Assembly: GCF_965638725.1 (NCBI RefSeq)
Contig: NC_134950.1
Span: 79,348,657 to 79,412,656, forward strand
Origin: Aptenodytes patagonicus
Lineage: Eukaryota > Chordata > Aves > Sphenisciformes > Spheniscidae
Reading direction: 5' to 3'
Length of the DNA: 64,000 nucleotides
The translations under genes were made by a program, and so were the position numbers. Under the pieces are notes generated by a model that ran no database searches, was not told where the DNA came from, and was given only the letters and a program-made list of their open reading frames with translations. Each line of letters starts with the position of its first letter. The first letter of the stretch is position 1. Positions 36,901-59,080 of this stretch are shown piece by piece.

Positions 36901-38302
36901 TGAGCTCCAGCTCTGGCATCCCCTGGTACTCTAGCCTAGAAAAGTAGTTTTCACCAAAAGCTCTGCTTTCACAGCAAAATTAATGATTTCACTGTATCTG
37001 AACTTAATCCACTACAAATTGTAAGTGAAAACAGATATAAGGTAGTAATTTTTTTCCCCCCTCTCAGCTACAGCTTGATGTAAGCTTTTTTATATTTGGA
37101 AAATTTTGCTGACTAACCAGTAACTGTACATTTAGGTATTTTCGTATGTTTTAGCCTTTTATTTTTGTAAATGCAACTTGGACAGTTGAATTGTTGGTTA
37201 GAATGAACAGCAGAGATGGACTCAGATGCTGGGTCTAACAACATCAACAGCAAAACTTCCACAAACTTTCACTGAAAATTTTGAGGGTTCAGATTAGCAA
37301 TAGGTTTACCTATTTCCAATCAATTTTCATATCAAAGTTCTAAGGGGAAGCACTGTTAAGCCAAATCCTCTAAACATTTTGTTAAAAGAAATGTATATTC
37401 AGTAATACATTTTAAAATCTTCAGCTCTTGGATTCAAAGGTGTACAATGTACTGAGTGCACTCTGAAAAGGAAACTAAGAATTACCATTTGACTTATTAA
37501 AAACTTCACTTTTCATAGTATTAGCAAAAAATATTGTATTGAAATTGCATCCACTTTCTAATGGGCTTTATAAGAAGCATTTAATTATTCATAAGATTTC
37601 AGGGATATATCCTAATTCAAGTAGATAAAAGAGCAAGTGTTAAAATATCAGCGTACCTAACTTTTTCAAAATATTAAAATAATTTATATGCATTGCTATT
37701 TCAAAGTACAAACTGTTTTGCTGGTGTGAATAAACACAGAGATTTAGCTTATACTACTTTTGTTGCAGTCAAAACTTCAGGATAAGTAAAATTTTCATTT
37801 AACAGATGAAAGTGCAGACATCATATATAGCTTAGCCCGCACCACTGCTACCCAATGATTCATCTTCTACATAACAAGACTATAACAGGAAATGCCACCG
37901 GGTCTTAATTTAATGATGTGGCTGAACACTATGACTGATCAACTAGTTCTTGTGCAGCAGGCATAGCAATAGAATTGTCCTAGAAAGCTGAACATCTGGT
38001 CTAAATAAATGTGCTTTTGGGACTAAGAAGCCATCTTTCCAGTGAAGTCTTGACTTTTTCGCTGCAAGGATCCATACCAGTTCAATTCTTTCTATTTACA
38101 TTTCATCCCATACCGTACAGTTCCCCTTCACTTTTCTTTATGGCGTAGGTCATGCGTATAACTGTAGTTAAATAAAGAGACTTGCTGGTTTGGACACATT
38201 GATATCGTGCCTGTATCTAGTCAAATCAGCAGCAATATGGTAACTCTATTTGACAACAGCAAAGGAGCACCAGTCTGGTGTAGGAGAGAACGTCAGTTTT
38301 GC

Positions 38303-38317
38303 TTTATTTTGTTTATT
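38303..38317 (-). other. Candidate C7orf57 polyadenylation signals
   Basis: Two AATAAA hexamers on the minus strand (38308-38303 and 38317-38312) lie about 215-230 nt beyond the predicted C7orf57 stop codon at 38531. Confidence 0.4.
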
Positions 38318-38530
38318 ATATTAAGAAACAGTCTAGGAATACGCACTGACAGCTGTTGCCTGTTCTTTAAAATTTGCTGTAATCAAGCACAATGAAGTTT
38401 ATCCATATTATAAACCAAATGAACTTCTCAATCAGGGATGAGTTCCACTATAAAGAGTAATCTAACAAACATGTAAACAGTGGACTATATAAGCCATGTA
38501 AGGCTTTACTTTCCCCAACAATCTTTTAAG

Positions 38531-50121
<11,591 letters not shown>

Positions 50122-51679
50122 CTGCGATAATGGAAAATAAAATATTGATGGTAAAAATTAACTGCTAGCATCCCTTTTTCAGGCAACTAACAAATTGAGC
50201 CCACCTGAAACTTGAGCGACGTGCTGCATTTCAGCTTGGAGACAGAAGACCAGGCTTGCTTATTCTGGGGGATATAGCACACGCACCTTCTAGAGGATCA
50301 GATGCCACAAGGGAACATCTTGGTTTCAGTTTTAAAACAGCATTCAAGTTTTCACGTAAAGTGTTCTAATACAGGGGATCATGCATCTTCATGCAGAAAA
50401 CTATTTCCAAGGACACCAAGAGCAGCAAGAGGCACAGAAGACAGCAGGAAACACTTAAGCCTTTGGTTTCCTTTAATCCTTACCCATTAACAAAAGCAAA
50501 GACAGTACCTGTCCGTTTGCAGGTCTTTATTTGTAAAACAACCAAACCCAATCCCCAAACCACCCACCTTCCCAAACAAAAAAAAAAGAGACACCCAACA
50601 CCCTATCTCTCGATACATTACTTTCTCAACTTCTAGTGAGCAAAAGACAAAATAAATAAATCCTCATTTATGGGAAAATAGAGTGGCAGACAAGGAAGAA
50701 AAAGGCGGTCTTAGGAATTATGCCATGAAAGGTGCAGAGGACACTTACTGACGTGAATCCCAAGTGCAGCAAATGCCATTTCATAGGTGTAAGGAAACTA
50801 TCTTAAGGCAGGCAGCCTATTAGGGAGCTCTTAGGTACACACAAATGTCAGCTATGCTGAAACTCAGCTCCAAGAAATAATAACCCAAAGCATTTGCTCT
50901 CCCTGGTATCAGGGGCAAAGAAACATTAGACCATGCTTGCTGCCACTTCACTAATTGGTCCATCAGAAGCTGCACAACCTAATTATCCCAAATGCTCTCC
51001 TTCTTTGCACTTTACTGGATTGTCACTATCTTGGATCTCTACTGCATGCCGTGGCTTCAGATTAAAAAACAAAATCGAAATTTCCTCTAAAAGGGATCAG
51101 CAACCCCAGTCGAACAGGCTGAGCTCTACAGGGCTTCACCTAGAGGGCAAAGTGTTTCAGAGCGCTTTTTTCCACCTGACGTCTTCTAGAAGATGACTGC
51201 AAAAGGAGGAAATGCTATCATTCAGAGTGCAAGAGGACACCAGGTGAAATGACTTGGGGACAGCAAAGGTGCTTAGAGCTCAGCCAATACTTGAGGAAAC
51301 TCTATCAGGTGGGAACCAGCCAGCGAAGAAACCATGACGATGGCACTCTCCCAGCAGCCCTAAGCAAAGGCCAGCGATCAGCTCCACGTTCCCTCACCAA
51401 GATCTTCCCAGTGTCCATCCAAATGGCAAGCTCTTTGCCTGATGCCGAGAAAAAAGCTCCTTCTCTCCGACTTGGCTTCAGCAACCATCTGAAGCGGTAG
51501 AGATGGCCTGGCACCCCAGACGTTGGCAGCTCGAGTCTGAGCTACGCTTGCCTACAGACACAAGGCCGGGGGGTAAACAAACGGGATGGGTGCTGCACAA
51601 GTCCCTTGGTGGCTGCACCTTACCGTGCCCTTAACTTCCATCCCACAGCGAAGGGCCGTGGTGTCTGACGGAAAGCCTA
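50122..51679. other. Region between the first detected C7orf57 exon and the CpG island
   Basis: Should contain the 5' exon(s) of C7orf57 (human start MRNTSKELQG), but I could not find them. No repeat was recognised. Confidence 0.45.
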
Positions 51680-52600
51680 CTTAGCGGCAAGCCGGCACCT
51701 CTCCTTGCGCGGGAGTGCCGAGCAGCACCAGCAGAAAGCGACCGCGACCACCTGGGGTACAGAAGCCAGAGAAAGGAACCAGCAAAGCGGAGGCAGCGAC
51801 CGACAGCTCCTTCGCTTGCCCGCGAGCGGATAAAGGCGCGTCACGGCGCGGCCTGAGCACGCGTCGGGTCCCGCGCTGCAGGAAAGGCTGCCGCGACGGA
51901 GCGGCTGCCGAGCGCCTGCGGCCAGCGCCCGCCCCCGAGCACGCCCCGAGCCCCCTTCCGACGGGAGAGGAAGGCAAGCCTCAGGGCGGAGTAAGGCTCA
52001 AGCCGGAGGCAGAGCGGGACAGCCCGGCTAACGCCCCCTCCCTCTGCGGGAGGCTGAGCGCAGCGCGGTACTCGCCACGGGCAGCGCCGCCGGGCGAGGT
52101 CCAGGCGGCTCCCGCTCCTCACAGCCGGCGCCTGGGTCGGGGAGAGGCGGGAGCCGCACCGGGCCGCGCCCGCCCACCATCCCCCGCCCGCAGAGGGACG
52201 CCCGCCACCTGCGAGCTGCCCGCGGCACCGCCTCCCGCCCGCCCCAGCCGCGCCGCTCCCGACGGGCGGGCCGGACGACGGACCGCTCTCCGGCTGCAGG
52301 CCGCGCCGCCGCAAGCGCCGCCCGTCCCCAGGGCAACGGGGGCGGCCCGCGGCCGGTCGCGCACTGCCCCGCGGGGGCGGGGTCACTGGCCGCCGGGGGC
52401 CGCGCGAGGGCGCCCGAGGCCCGCGCCCCTCCCCCCGGTCAGGCGAGCCGCCGCCACCTTCCTCTGTCCCGGCTGGCGGGCGGCGGGGGGCTGCCGGTGT
52501 CGCTGCCCCACGGGCGGGCAGGTGAGTCCCTCCCCCTTCCCTCGCCGTCCGCGGCCTGTGTCGGGATACCTCTTCCTCTTCCCGCCCTGGGCTGGACAAC
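51680..52600. promoter_or_regulatory. CpG island, probable shared promoter of C7orf57 and SUN3
   Basis: Very G+C-rich with dense CpG and several GGGGCGGGG-type boxes (e.g. near 52370). It lies between the C7orf57 exons (minus strand, to the left) and the SUN3 exons (plus strand, to the right). In human these two genes are arranged head to head, so a two-way promoter is expected here. The long open frames through it on both strands are attributed to composition. Confidence 0.6.
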
Positions 52601-52882
52601 CGACGCGTTTCCTACTGGTGGGTCGCAGAACCTGGGACGGAGCTGGGACCAGCGGGGGCCGGAGCGCGGGGCCGGAGGCGCTCTCGGGGGGAGCCCTCTC
52701 GAGCGAAGGCCTCTCCGGGGGAGCTCTCTCGGGGTCCTGGCCGTGCTTGGGTCGGCGGTGCGGAGCAGGGGCAGGGTTTTGGGGTGCGAGGCCCAGGGCC
52801 CAGTGACCACACTGCAGGCTGTCACGAAAATGGCCCTCCTTTTCTTTAATGAGTCTTTAAATGAGGCTTTCTCTTGTTTCTG

Positions 52883-53236
52883 TCAGTTTCCTTTTTTGGG
52901 TCTCGATTTACAGAAAAAACCATCAGCTGGTATTCCATAACGCGCAGTAACATAGCCATGCTGACGATTTTCTGCAATCCTTTGCCCTGCCACCCGCCTC
53001 ACGTCGTCGGCGCTGAGGTAGACACAGCAGGGCATCAGCTCGGGGTTGTCCCTGCGCTTTTGCCACTCTTGGTCTTGAGGGAACGGAGATCGCAGAGGTT
53101 TTGGCTCTCTCCCGAGCAAGCAGGATGTCTGGTGCCCGCACCTCAGCGGATACGGAGAGGCAGCCACGGAAGGCCCAAGATCTGAATGGCTATGTTTGAG
53201 AAATCCTCCTCTCCTTTCCCCAAGTGTAGGTTCCAC
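52883..53236 (-). other. Unidentified open frame in the left arm, antisense to SUN3 (mirror of 61811-62164)
   Basis: 117 codons, not recognised. The C-terminal half looks protein-like (NPELMPCCVYLSADDVRRVA, then GYVTARYGIPADGFF, ending RPKKGN). A minus-strand ATTAAA lies at 52849-52844, about 35 nt past the stop. This could be the last exon of a gene. Because the arms are nearly identical, their agreement is no evidence of selection. Confidence 0.3.
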
Positions 53237-53478
53237 CTCGTCAGCTGGGGTGGCTGGGGGGTGGACAGGGGAAGAACACGAGGGCAGCCTGAGAGCTGGG
53301 TCTGGAGGTGGTGGAAGGCAGCAGCAGTCTCTTCACTCTCTTCACGAATGCCAGGACTAGGCCTAGAAAGCCTTTTGTCTCTGCGAAAGGAGCGACGAGT
53401 CCATTTTGGATGGCACGGAGGGAGTCCCAAGCGGTTGTCCAGATACCTCCCGCCATAGTAATTGCGAGAGCTTAGCAC
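53143..53478 (-). other. Unidentified open frame in the left arm (mirror of 61569-61904)
   Basis: 111 codons starting MLSSRNYYGGRYLDNRLGLP. Basic and proline-rich, with no known domain seen. It overlaps the 117-codon frame in another phase. It may be part of a spliced antisense gene or chance in GC-rich DNA. Confidence 0.2.
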
Positions 53479-53506
53479 AGTCCTGTTTTGCTCTCTGTGG
53501 GATGGG

Positions 53507-53905
53507 TTATGTCCCTGAGCTGTCTCGGTTTTCCCTCCGAGCCGAACCAGAAGGACACCAGTGTTTCCTCTGTTGGCAGTGGATTTGACTTGTCTTCCTG
53601 ACAGATGAGGTTTCCTTCAGAAACCTGGTCAGCTCCTCACCAGTGGTCTGCCTTAGGAAAAGGAGCACAAGATCCTCTGAGGGGTATGAGAATTTTTCTA
53701 GTAGGACAAAAGGGGCTCGTTTATTCCTGATGAAGTGTACGCTACAAGCCTTTTGAGAGCCTTCTAGAACAGGCAGGAGGAGTTTCCGTCTTGCAGAGCG
53801 GCATGTGCTGTCTCTTGGCAGATCAGGCTTCAGGGTTGCAGCGCAGGGCCTAGCCACCGGGGTGTTTCTTTGGAGTTCCCCTGGCTCCCTGTGGCTTACC
53901 AGCAT
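53507..53905 (-). other. Unidentified open frame in the left arm (mirror of 61142-61540)
   Basis: 132 codons, with a mid-part rich in hydrophobic and charged residues (SVHFIRNKRAPFVLLEKFSY, LVLLFLRQTTGEELTRFLKE). No family recognised. One of the two noticed inter-arm differences falls here (Gln here, Arg in the mirror copy). Confidence 0.25.
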
Positions 53906-54449
53906 GCATTTACAGTCAGCCCGCCCGCCCGCCCTCTCTACCCAGTCTGCTTTTATGCCAAGGAAAGGGCCGGCGACAAGCTGGCTGCTAAAGAAATGCT
54001 GCTAGAGGGGAGACAGACAACCCCCCCTGCACTGCAGGCACTTGAACTGTAGGGGTACAGGCTGGGTAGCAGCTTCCTCGCATGTGTCCCTGTGCCTGCA
54101 GCTGTGGGCTCAGGCAGTTCCCGGCAGCCCTTCCAGGCAGAAATACTTGGGCTGCGAGGCTGAAAGGGTGTTTTGTTTCAGTTTAGCCTGCTTTCCTCAG
54201 CCGTCACGAGACCACTCATGCAGGCAGTGCCTGTCTCGCCTGTCTAAAGCTCTTTCCTTTTTTGTAGGCAATCCCCAAGCCAAGGGCCTCCTGCTCTCCA
54301 GAGCACTGGGGTCTGCGGGTGGGACCAAACCGGGCTTCTGCAGCCTCGGCCAGCGTGGACGGCGAGTCTGCTGCTGAACTGCCTGGGTACCGCCAGCTTC
54401 GCCATCTTTTTCCTCCTTGCTGCTCCGTAGCAAAGCAAAGGCTCGGAAG

Positions 54450-55741
54450 ATGGTGACCCTGGCGCTGCTTATCGGTCTGTTCGCTTTTGGTGAGCCTCTG
54501 TAGAGCTCAGACCTGAGGATGGTGCTTTAGGAGGTAGCCGGGGCTCCATTCTGCCCTGGTCCGCTTCCCATGCTGTGACCAGAGGAGCCTGGCTAAGAGC
54601 AGAAAGTCCCCGACAGGGGTGTGCCAGTCCCCCCGCTTCAGAGGAACGGGTGTCGGGGTGAGGAAGGGGTGACTTGCCTTCCCCAGGAGGGCTAAGCCAG
54701 TTCTCTTAAGCCGAGGGAGAGGCAGTGGCTAACCTCACCTGCCCCAGGAGGTTGAGAAGCTTCTGCAGGACAAGGAGCGTATTCCAGGGGAGGGAAAGTC
54801 CGTCTATTGTGGAGCCCGTACGCCATCATGACCACAGAAAGGGGAGTGGGCAGCCCGAGGCATAACCCAGCCTTAGACCAAGTTCTAAGTGTAAGGAGAG
54901 CTTTGGTGTGGGTCTGACGGGTGTTTACTACGTGGGACAGCTTGGCAAAGAAAGTCTCTGGAGGACTGCAGCAGTATGCTGGGCCTACATCTCCTCCTAT
55001 ATTCAGCCTCTCCAACAGCCGGTGACATTTAGGTTTCTTCAGATCAAGGCTGGTTCTGCCAGCGTAACTCCAGGGTATAAAGTGCCACTCATTAAAAGGC
55101 TGTGGCTAGGGCTGTAGGTACAGTAGCCACCCTGGCCGGTCATTCAGGTGAAGGTCAACTGGACCGAACACCAGTGTCTCCACAGTTCGTGGCATTGCAC
55201 GCAACTGACCAAGAACAATGATTAGGCAGAACTGGGCCTGCATAGGTTTCAGCAAGGCACTGGCTTGCGTGCAAAGACTTGAGTCCTTTGGTTTTGATCG
55301 GTAGTAGAGTCCTGCTGCCCCAGCCTTCAGCGTGCCTACCACTTCAAAAATCCATTTGTGGGCACATAATTCAGCAAGCAGCTTCATAGCGATGGAACTT
55401 CTCAGGGTGGTATCAAGAAAGGACCTGTAATCAAACCACCCTTGGAAGTGTAGCAGGAACCTGCCCGATAGTAGCCCAGCTGCCAAGGAAGACAGGGAAC
55501 TTGAGGAATATGTAAAAGAGGTTACAAAATAGGGTCATTCCAGCATTCCTTACATCTGAGTTTAACCTTGTCCCAGTTCACCTTGGCTGGCCTTGCAGGG
55601 GAGCTGCTTGCCCCATTCCTTTTCCTTCTAACAGGTGCTCTCCTTTGTATTCCTTCCCAGGCTGTTCAAGAGATAATCAAGTCTTGGAGAAGCTGCAAGA
55701 AATCCAAGTCCCGATGCCTGATTATGCCCTCAAATCATCAG
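54450..55741 (+). pseudogene. SUN3: SUN3, 5' coding part (plus-strand copy, truncated before the SUN domain)
   Basis: SUN3 is an inner-nuclear-membrane LINC protein of spermatids. The exon at 55661-55741 (acceptor TTCCTTCCCAG, donor GTACCG) encodes DNQVLEKLQEIQ then VPMPDYALKSS, matching human SUN3 VLKKLREDQVEMADYALKSA just before the SUN domain. Upstream, ATG at 54450 opens MVTLALLIGLFAF, a hydrophobic segment, with donor GTGAGC after 54489. Joining the two exons is phase-correct (G + GC = Gly) and would give a short membrane-anchor/coil/SUN-entry protein; this joining is my inference. The next SUN exon on this strand is only a broken remnant at 56115-56162, so this copy cannot encode a SUN domain. 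Confidence 0.6.
55106..55486 (-). other. Unidentified open frame/exon candidate in the left arm (mirror of 59561-59941)
   Basis: 126 codons, identical in both arms. The front part follows a strong acceptor (CTTCCTTGGCAG) and encodes GRFLLHFQGWFDYRSF and MKLLAELCAHKWIFEV. After that, a GTAGGC donor would end an exon. LHFQGW slightly recalls chromo-barrel or MBT-type folds, but the match is too short to name a family. Confidence 0.3.
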
Positions 55742-55956
55742 GTACCGTGACATTGTACAAACAAGCCAGTCCCAAAGCACTTCCTGTGCAGCTTGACAAG
55801 ACAGACATTTATATGCATCCATTGGTAGGAGTGAAGGGGTGAGAAGTCAAGGGCCACCTCGTGCCCTAAAAATGTGCCCACTGACAGAGTCTGTAACAGG
55901 CCAGACCACATCTGAAGAACAGAAAGCCTAGTTGACATTCTTGTCTTTTTCCACAG

Positions 55957-55973
55957 CCCCTTATGACAGTTTG
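55957..55973 (+). other. 17-nt exon-like segment
   Basis: The segment lies between TTGTCTTTTTCCACAG and GTGAGTCC, both near-consensus splice sites. It is phase-compatible with the preceding SUN3 exon (adds APYDSL). It does not match the SUN3 sequence expected at this point (human GASII), so it may be a cryptic or lineage-specific exon. Confidence 0.25.
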
Positions 55974-56114
55974 GTGAGTCCCTGCTGTGTGTTCCAGAGG
56001 GATCATGCCAGTAACAAAGAAGGGAATCCCACTGTAGGAGATGGCTGACTACTTACATTTCTCAAGTCAACAGTGCAATATTCCTCCTGATACTGCTCGA
56101 TGGTTGTGCTCATG

Positions 56115-56162
56115 TTTTAATTTCCAAGGGCTGCTGTCATTCATTCAATGACTTCTCCATCC
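56115..56162 (+). pseudogene. Broken SUN3 exon remnant
   Basis: About 48 nt homologous, as reverse complement, to the start of the SUN3 exon at 59080 and its upstream intron end (ttaatttcca, then ctgctgtcattcattcaa). The acceptor AG has become AA, and homology stops abruptly after tctccatcc. This marks where the plus-strand SUN3 copy was cut. Confidence 0.7.
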
Positions 56163-56502
56163 AGGTGTCTTGAGTTTGGCAGGACTGAACTTTAGGTTAC
56201 CCTGTCTTGAGTGGGTAGCCTATCTTACGCATTTCTGGACACCCAAACTTTTACAGTGCATTCCTGCTTCTCAGTCTGTCTTCCTGTTACCAGTTGGTGG
56301 TACTTTAACTGCACATGTGTTCAGTCTTGGATTAAAACTAAAAATGAATATATCTGTAGGAGATGGTTCTTAGTCCTTTTTTCCATCACCTCTTCCTCCA
56401 GGGAAGTCTGCGATAAGCTTGTGGTCGAGAGAAGGACCGGGAGCTCTCTCACCAGTTAGCGTCACAGGCAAAACAGACACACACTCGACTCAGTGAAAAT
56501 TA

Positions 56503-59080
56503 ATGGAATTTATTGCCAGATAAAACCGACACCTTTCCCCCTTCTTTGGGAGGATCACCGTGGACCCTGAATCGATACAGGCAGGTGTCGTGGCTCAGGG
56601 TCCATGGTGGCTCAGCACTTGCAGCCTTACGTAATTCACAAACCCAGAGAGCTCGTTCTGAAATGAGAAAAAGAAATGAGTTGCCTTTTCCTCTCTGGCA
56701 TGTGACTACTGACAGAGTAGTGCTGCAGCGACCGACTTGTTCAACAGCATACTTCTGGCTACCCTGTGAAGTCTTTTGACCTATCGTGATCAAGACGTTC
56801 TTCTCCTGCTCTACCTCATTTGGCCCCAAGAACAGGAAAGGAAGAAGCAGCTACCAGAAACTTCAGCAAATAGATTGGCAAGTTCTTTTCACCTGCTTTG
56901 AGGCACATGCTTCCACCGTCAGAAGACCCAGTGGTGTTAGTATAATGTCTCATTGCCTTCTCTAGAAAGCCACTGAAACAGAATTGCCTCCCTGTCACTA
57001 CTCACTACCAGCAACAACAGAATCCTCAGAAAGCCCAGTATTTCTAGTCTTTAACTAGCAGGCCAGTAGTAGTGCGCACTACGGTATGTGGCCACTTGTA
57101 CGCACTTGGAGTCCAGACAGTCAAGCTGATTGCAGCTTCAACTGCGGCACTTGTAAGTGCTGAAACTTAAACCCAAAATGAAACAGAAGAAGAATGGCAG
57201 TCCAGGCATACGCTGTTAGGAAGTTAAAGCAGAAGAAAGGCCAGCGTGGCACGCGCTCAAGGAGAGGGCTGCCTATAGCCCTTTGGCAGGGAAGCTTCTC
57301 CCCAGCCAACTGCATTTCTCCTCCTCTCCTACAATTCTCCTCCCTCTTTCTCCCCATACCTTCAGCTGGAAGGTCTGACTGGGATTCAGCACTGCCAGGA
57401 AAGTGAACTGTCCCAGGAATGTTCCTTGCTCCTCATGTTCTTCCTTCAGGCCCTAGAGAAAGATGGGGGTGGAGAAAACAAGAGCGCCTGGTACACTGTG
57501 GGAAGACTTAACTACAGTCGGTGAAGTACTGGTTTATTTCCGCTACGTAGTCCAAGAAAGATGAGCACAGGAAGAAGACAAGAAGCTGCAGCTAGGTAGC
57601 ATTCCACACTTGCTCACTCAACAAGTCTAAGCTGCCAGACGTTCCCAGTGAGAGGGGGGTAACCCGGGAATGACAAACGCCCACTGGGATTGGAAGCCAA
57701 GAAGGTTTAGGACCGTGCACTGTGCCAGCTCCTTTTCCCTGTGGCTCCTGGAGTACCATCTTGCCCCAGAAGCTTCCTTTCAAGCCGTCCATTGGATAAA
57801 AGAGGAACACAATGGAAAGGGAGCAACTCCAAGGAGCTTGTTTCTTCTGCAAGCCAGGAGGAAGCCGCAGGCTGCTGGACTCTTTGACCTGTATTCACCA
57901 CCCGCTTAGAAATGCTATGCAACCCCCCGCCCCCCACTGTAGAGAAATCACTTATGTAGACAGCAGAGTCCTTTGGAGCTCTGAAGATACTGTCTCCATG
58001 AAACGTTGTCCCTGAAACATGGTCCAAGGTGACTACTCTGGGAATGATTTCCATGGACAGCTTGATGGAGATGTGTCCCTGACTTCCTGGGAAGGCCCAG
58101 CAGTTTCCTGGGTGATTTTCAGGCTGAAAGGAGAAGAAGAAACTACGTTCACATGGAGAAGGGTGCTCTGGCTCTCATTCCTGCTGCAAGCATCAGAGGA
58201 TTAAGAACTGATCTGGTCAATCAGCTCTGCTCTGAACCACAGCCACTGCCTTCGGTCGGACCCTGCGGGTACTGAACAGAGAAGCAGTTGCAAGAGTTCA
58301 TGCCTCACAACACACCTTCAGCGGAGAAGTGCTTTGATGGCAGGGAGCTGGGTATGCTCCTTGTAGAAGCTCTCTGGCCTCTCCCGGTCCGGAGCAACTC
58401 GCCAAGAACAAGCAAGGGACAGTGTGGCTGAAAGGCACCTGTCCCGAGCAGGTGGCAGCTAAGGGCCCACCTGGATGAGCCTTTCCTGTAAGGGGAAGCA
58501 ATCGCTCCCTTTCATCCAGTCCCAGCTCCTTCCACTGGCACCAGCCAACTCTTCAACTTGTGCAGGCAGCTCAGGAGCAGTGCCAGGATGGCTTGCAAAC
58601 ACAAAATGGGGCTCTCCAGCAGTGCAGGCTCTCAGCGCCTGCCTGTGCTCACTAAGAACCCCAGCAAGCTCACACCCCAGACCTCTGCAGGCACCTTGTC
58701 CACTCTCCTATCGTGCCATGCTGACAGTTTTCACAGTGACTGGGAAGACAAAGACTGCAGGACCAAGCTAGCCTGTTAGAAGCTTGCGCAGAGGACCTGG
58801 GGCACTCTGGGAGAGGAAATACTCAGCAGGGAGACACAGGAGGCAAGTAGGTCCATGCAAGAAGGCAGCAGGAAAAGAAAGCTTGGAGGAGCAAAGAAAA
58901 GGCTAAAGGCAACTCTCAGCAGCGTCTTTGGTTCATTCCCCCCACTTTTCTGTTTCTTGGTGCTCCTACCTCAAGAATAACTTCAGGACACCTCACGTAA
59001 TCCAGTGCCAGCAGGGAATACAAAAAGACTTTCCATATTCCGGAAGGATGGAGAAATCCTTGAATGAATGACAGCAGCCC
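56503..59080 (-). pseudogene. SUN3: SUN3, SUN-domain part (minus-strand copy, multiple lesions)
   Basis: Exons seen (minus). 58970-59080 opens GAAVIHSRISPSFRN (human GASIIEAGTSESYKN) but ends in another frame as LDYVRCPEVILE; 111 nt where 110 would keep frame. 57956-58123 is intact (PENHPGNCWAFPGSQGH, VVTLDHVSG, APKDSAVY), but its 5' splice site reads ATAAGTG instead of GT. 56503-56657 starts NELSGFVNYVRLQVLSHHGP, then needs a frame change to reach DTCLYRFRVHG, the SUN C-terminus. AATAAA lies at 56514-56509. The exon between (human IFLGQFIYNK) is at best a blurred trace near 57.7-57.85 kb. The lesions argue for a pseudogene. Sequencing or assembly error at two homopolymer-like sites would not explain the lost donor. 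Confidence 0.72.

Larger units (their letters stand above)
31801..38530. other. Intergenic region between UPP1 and C7orf57
   Basis: About 6.7 kb of AT-rich sequence. Apart from the short CR1 tail at 33784-33990, no gene, RNA gene or repeat was recognised. The C7orf57 3' UTR should occupy its right end, from about 38300. Confidence 0.6.
52655..55537 (+). repeat. Left arm of a large inverted repeat
   Basis: Reverse-complement copy of 59510-62405. From 52883 to 55537 the pairing has no gap: each position p pairs with 115047 minus p. Translated comparison shows only two differences over about 2.65 kb. The inner edge is exact: agggtca at 55531-55537 pairs with tgaccct at 59510-59516, and the next base differs. 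The outer 200 nt are more diverged and end in a short GC-rich repeat (gagccctctcgg-like units) at the edge of the CpG island. Confidence 0.95.

Noticed and set aside
51715..52806. A 363-codon plus-strand frame and a 252-codon minus-strand frame
   Set aside because: Same reason: CpG-island composition, overlapping frames on both strands, no recognisable protein, and the frame runs through the SUN3/C7orf57 promoter region.
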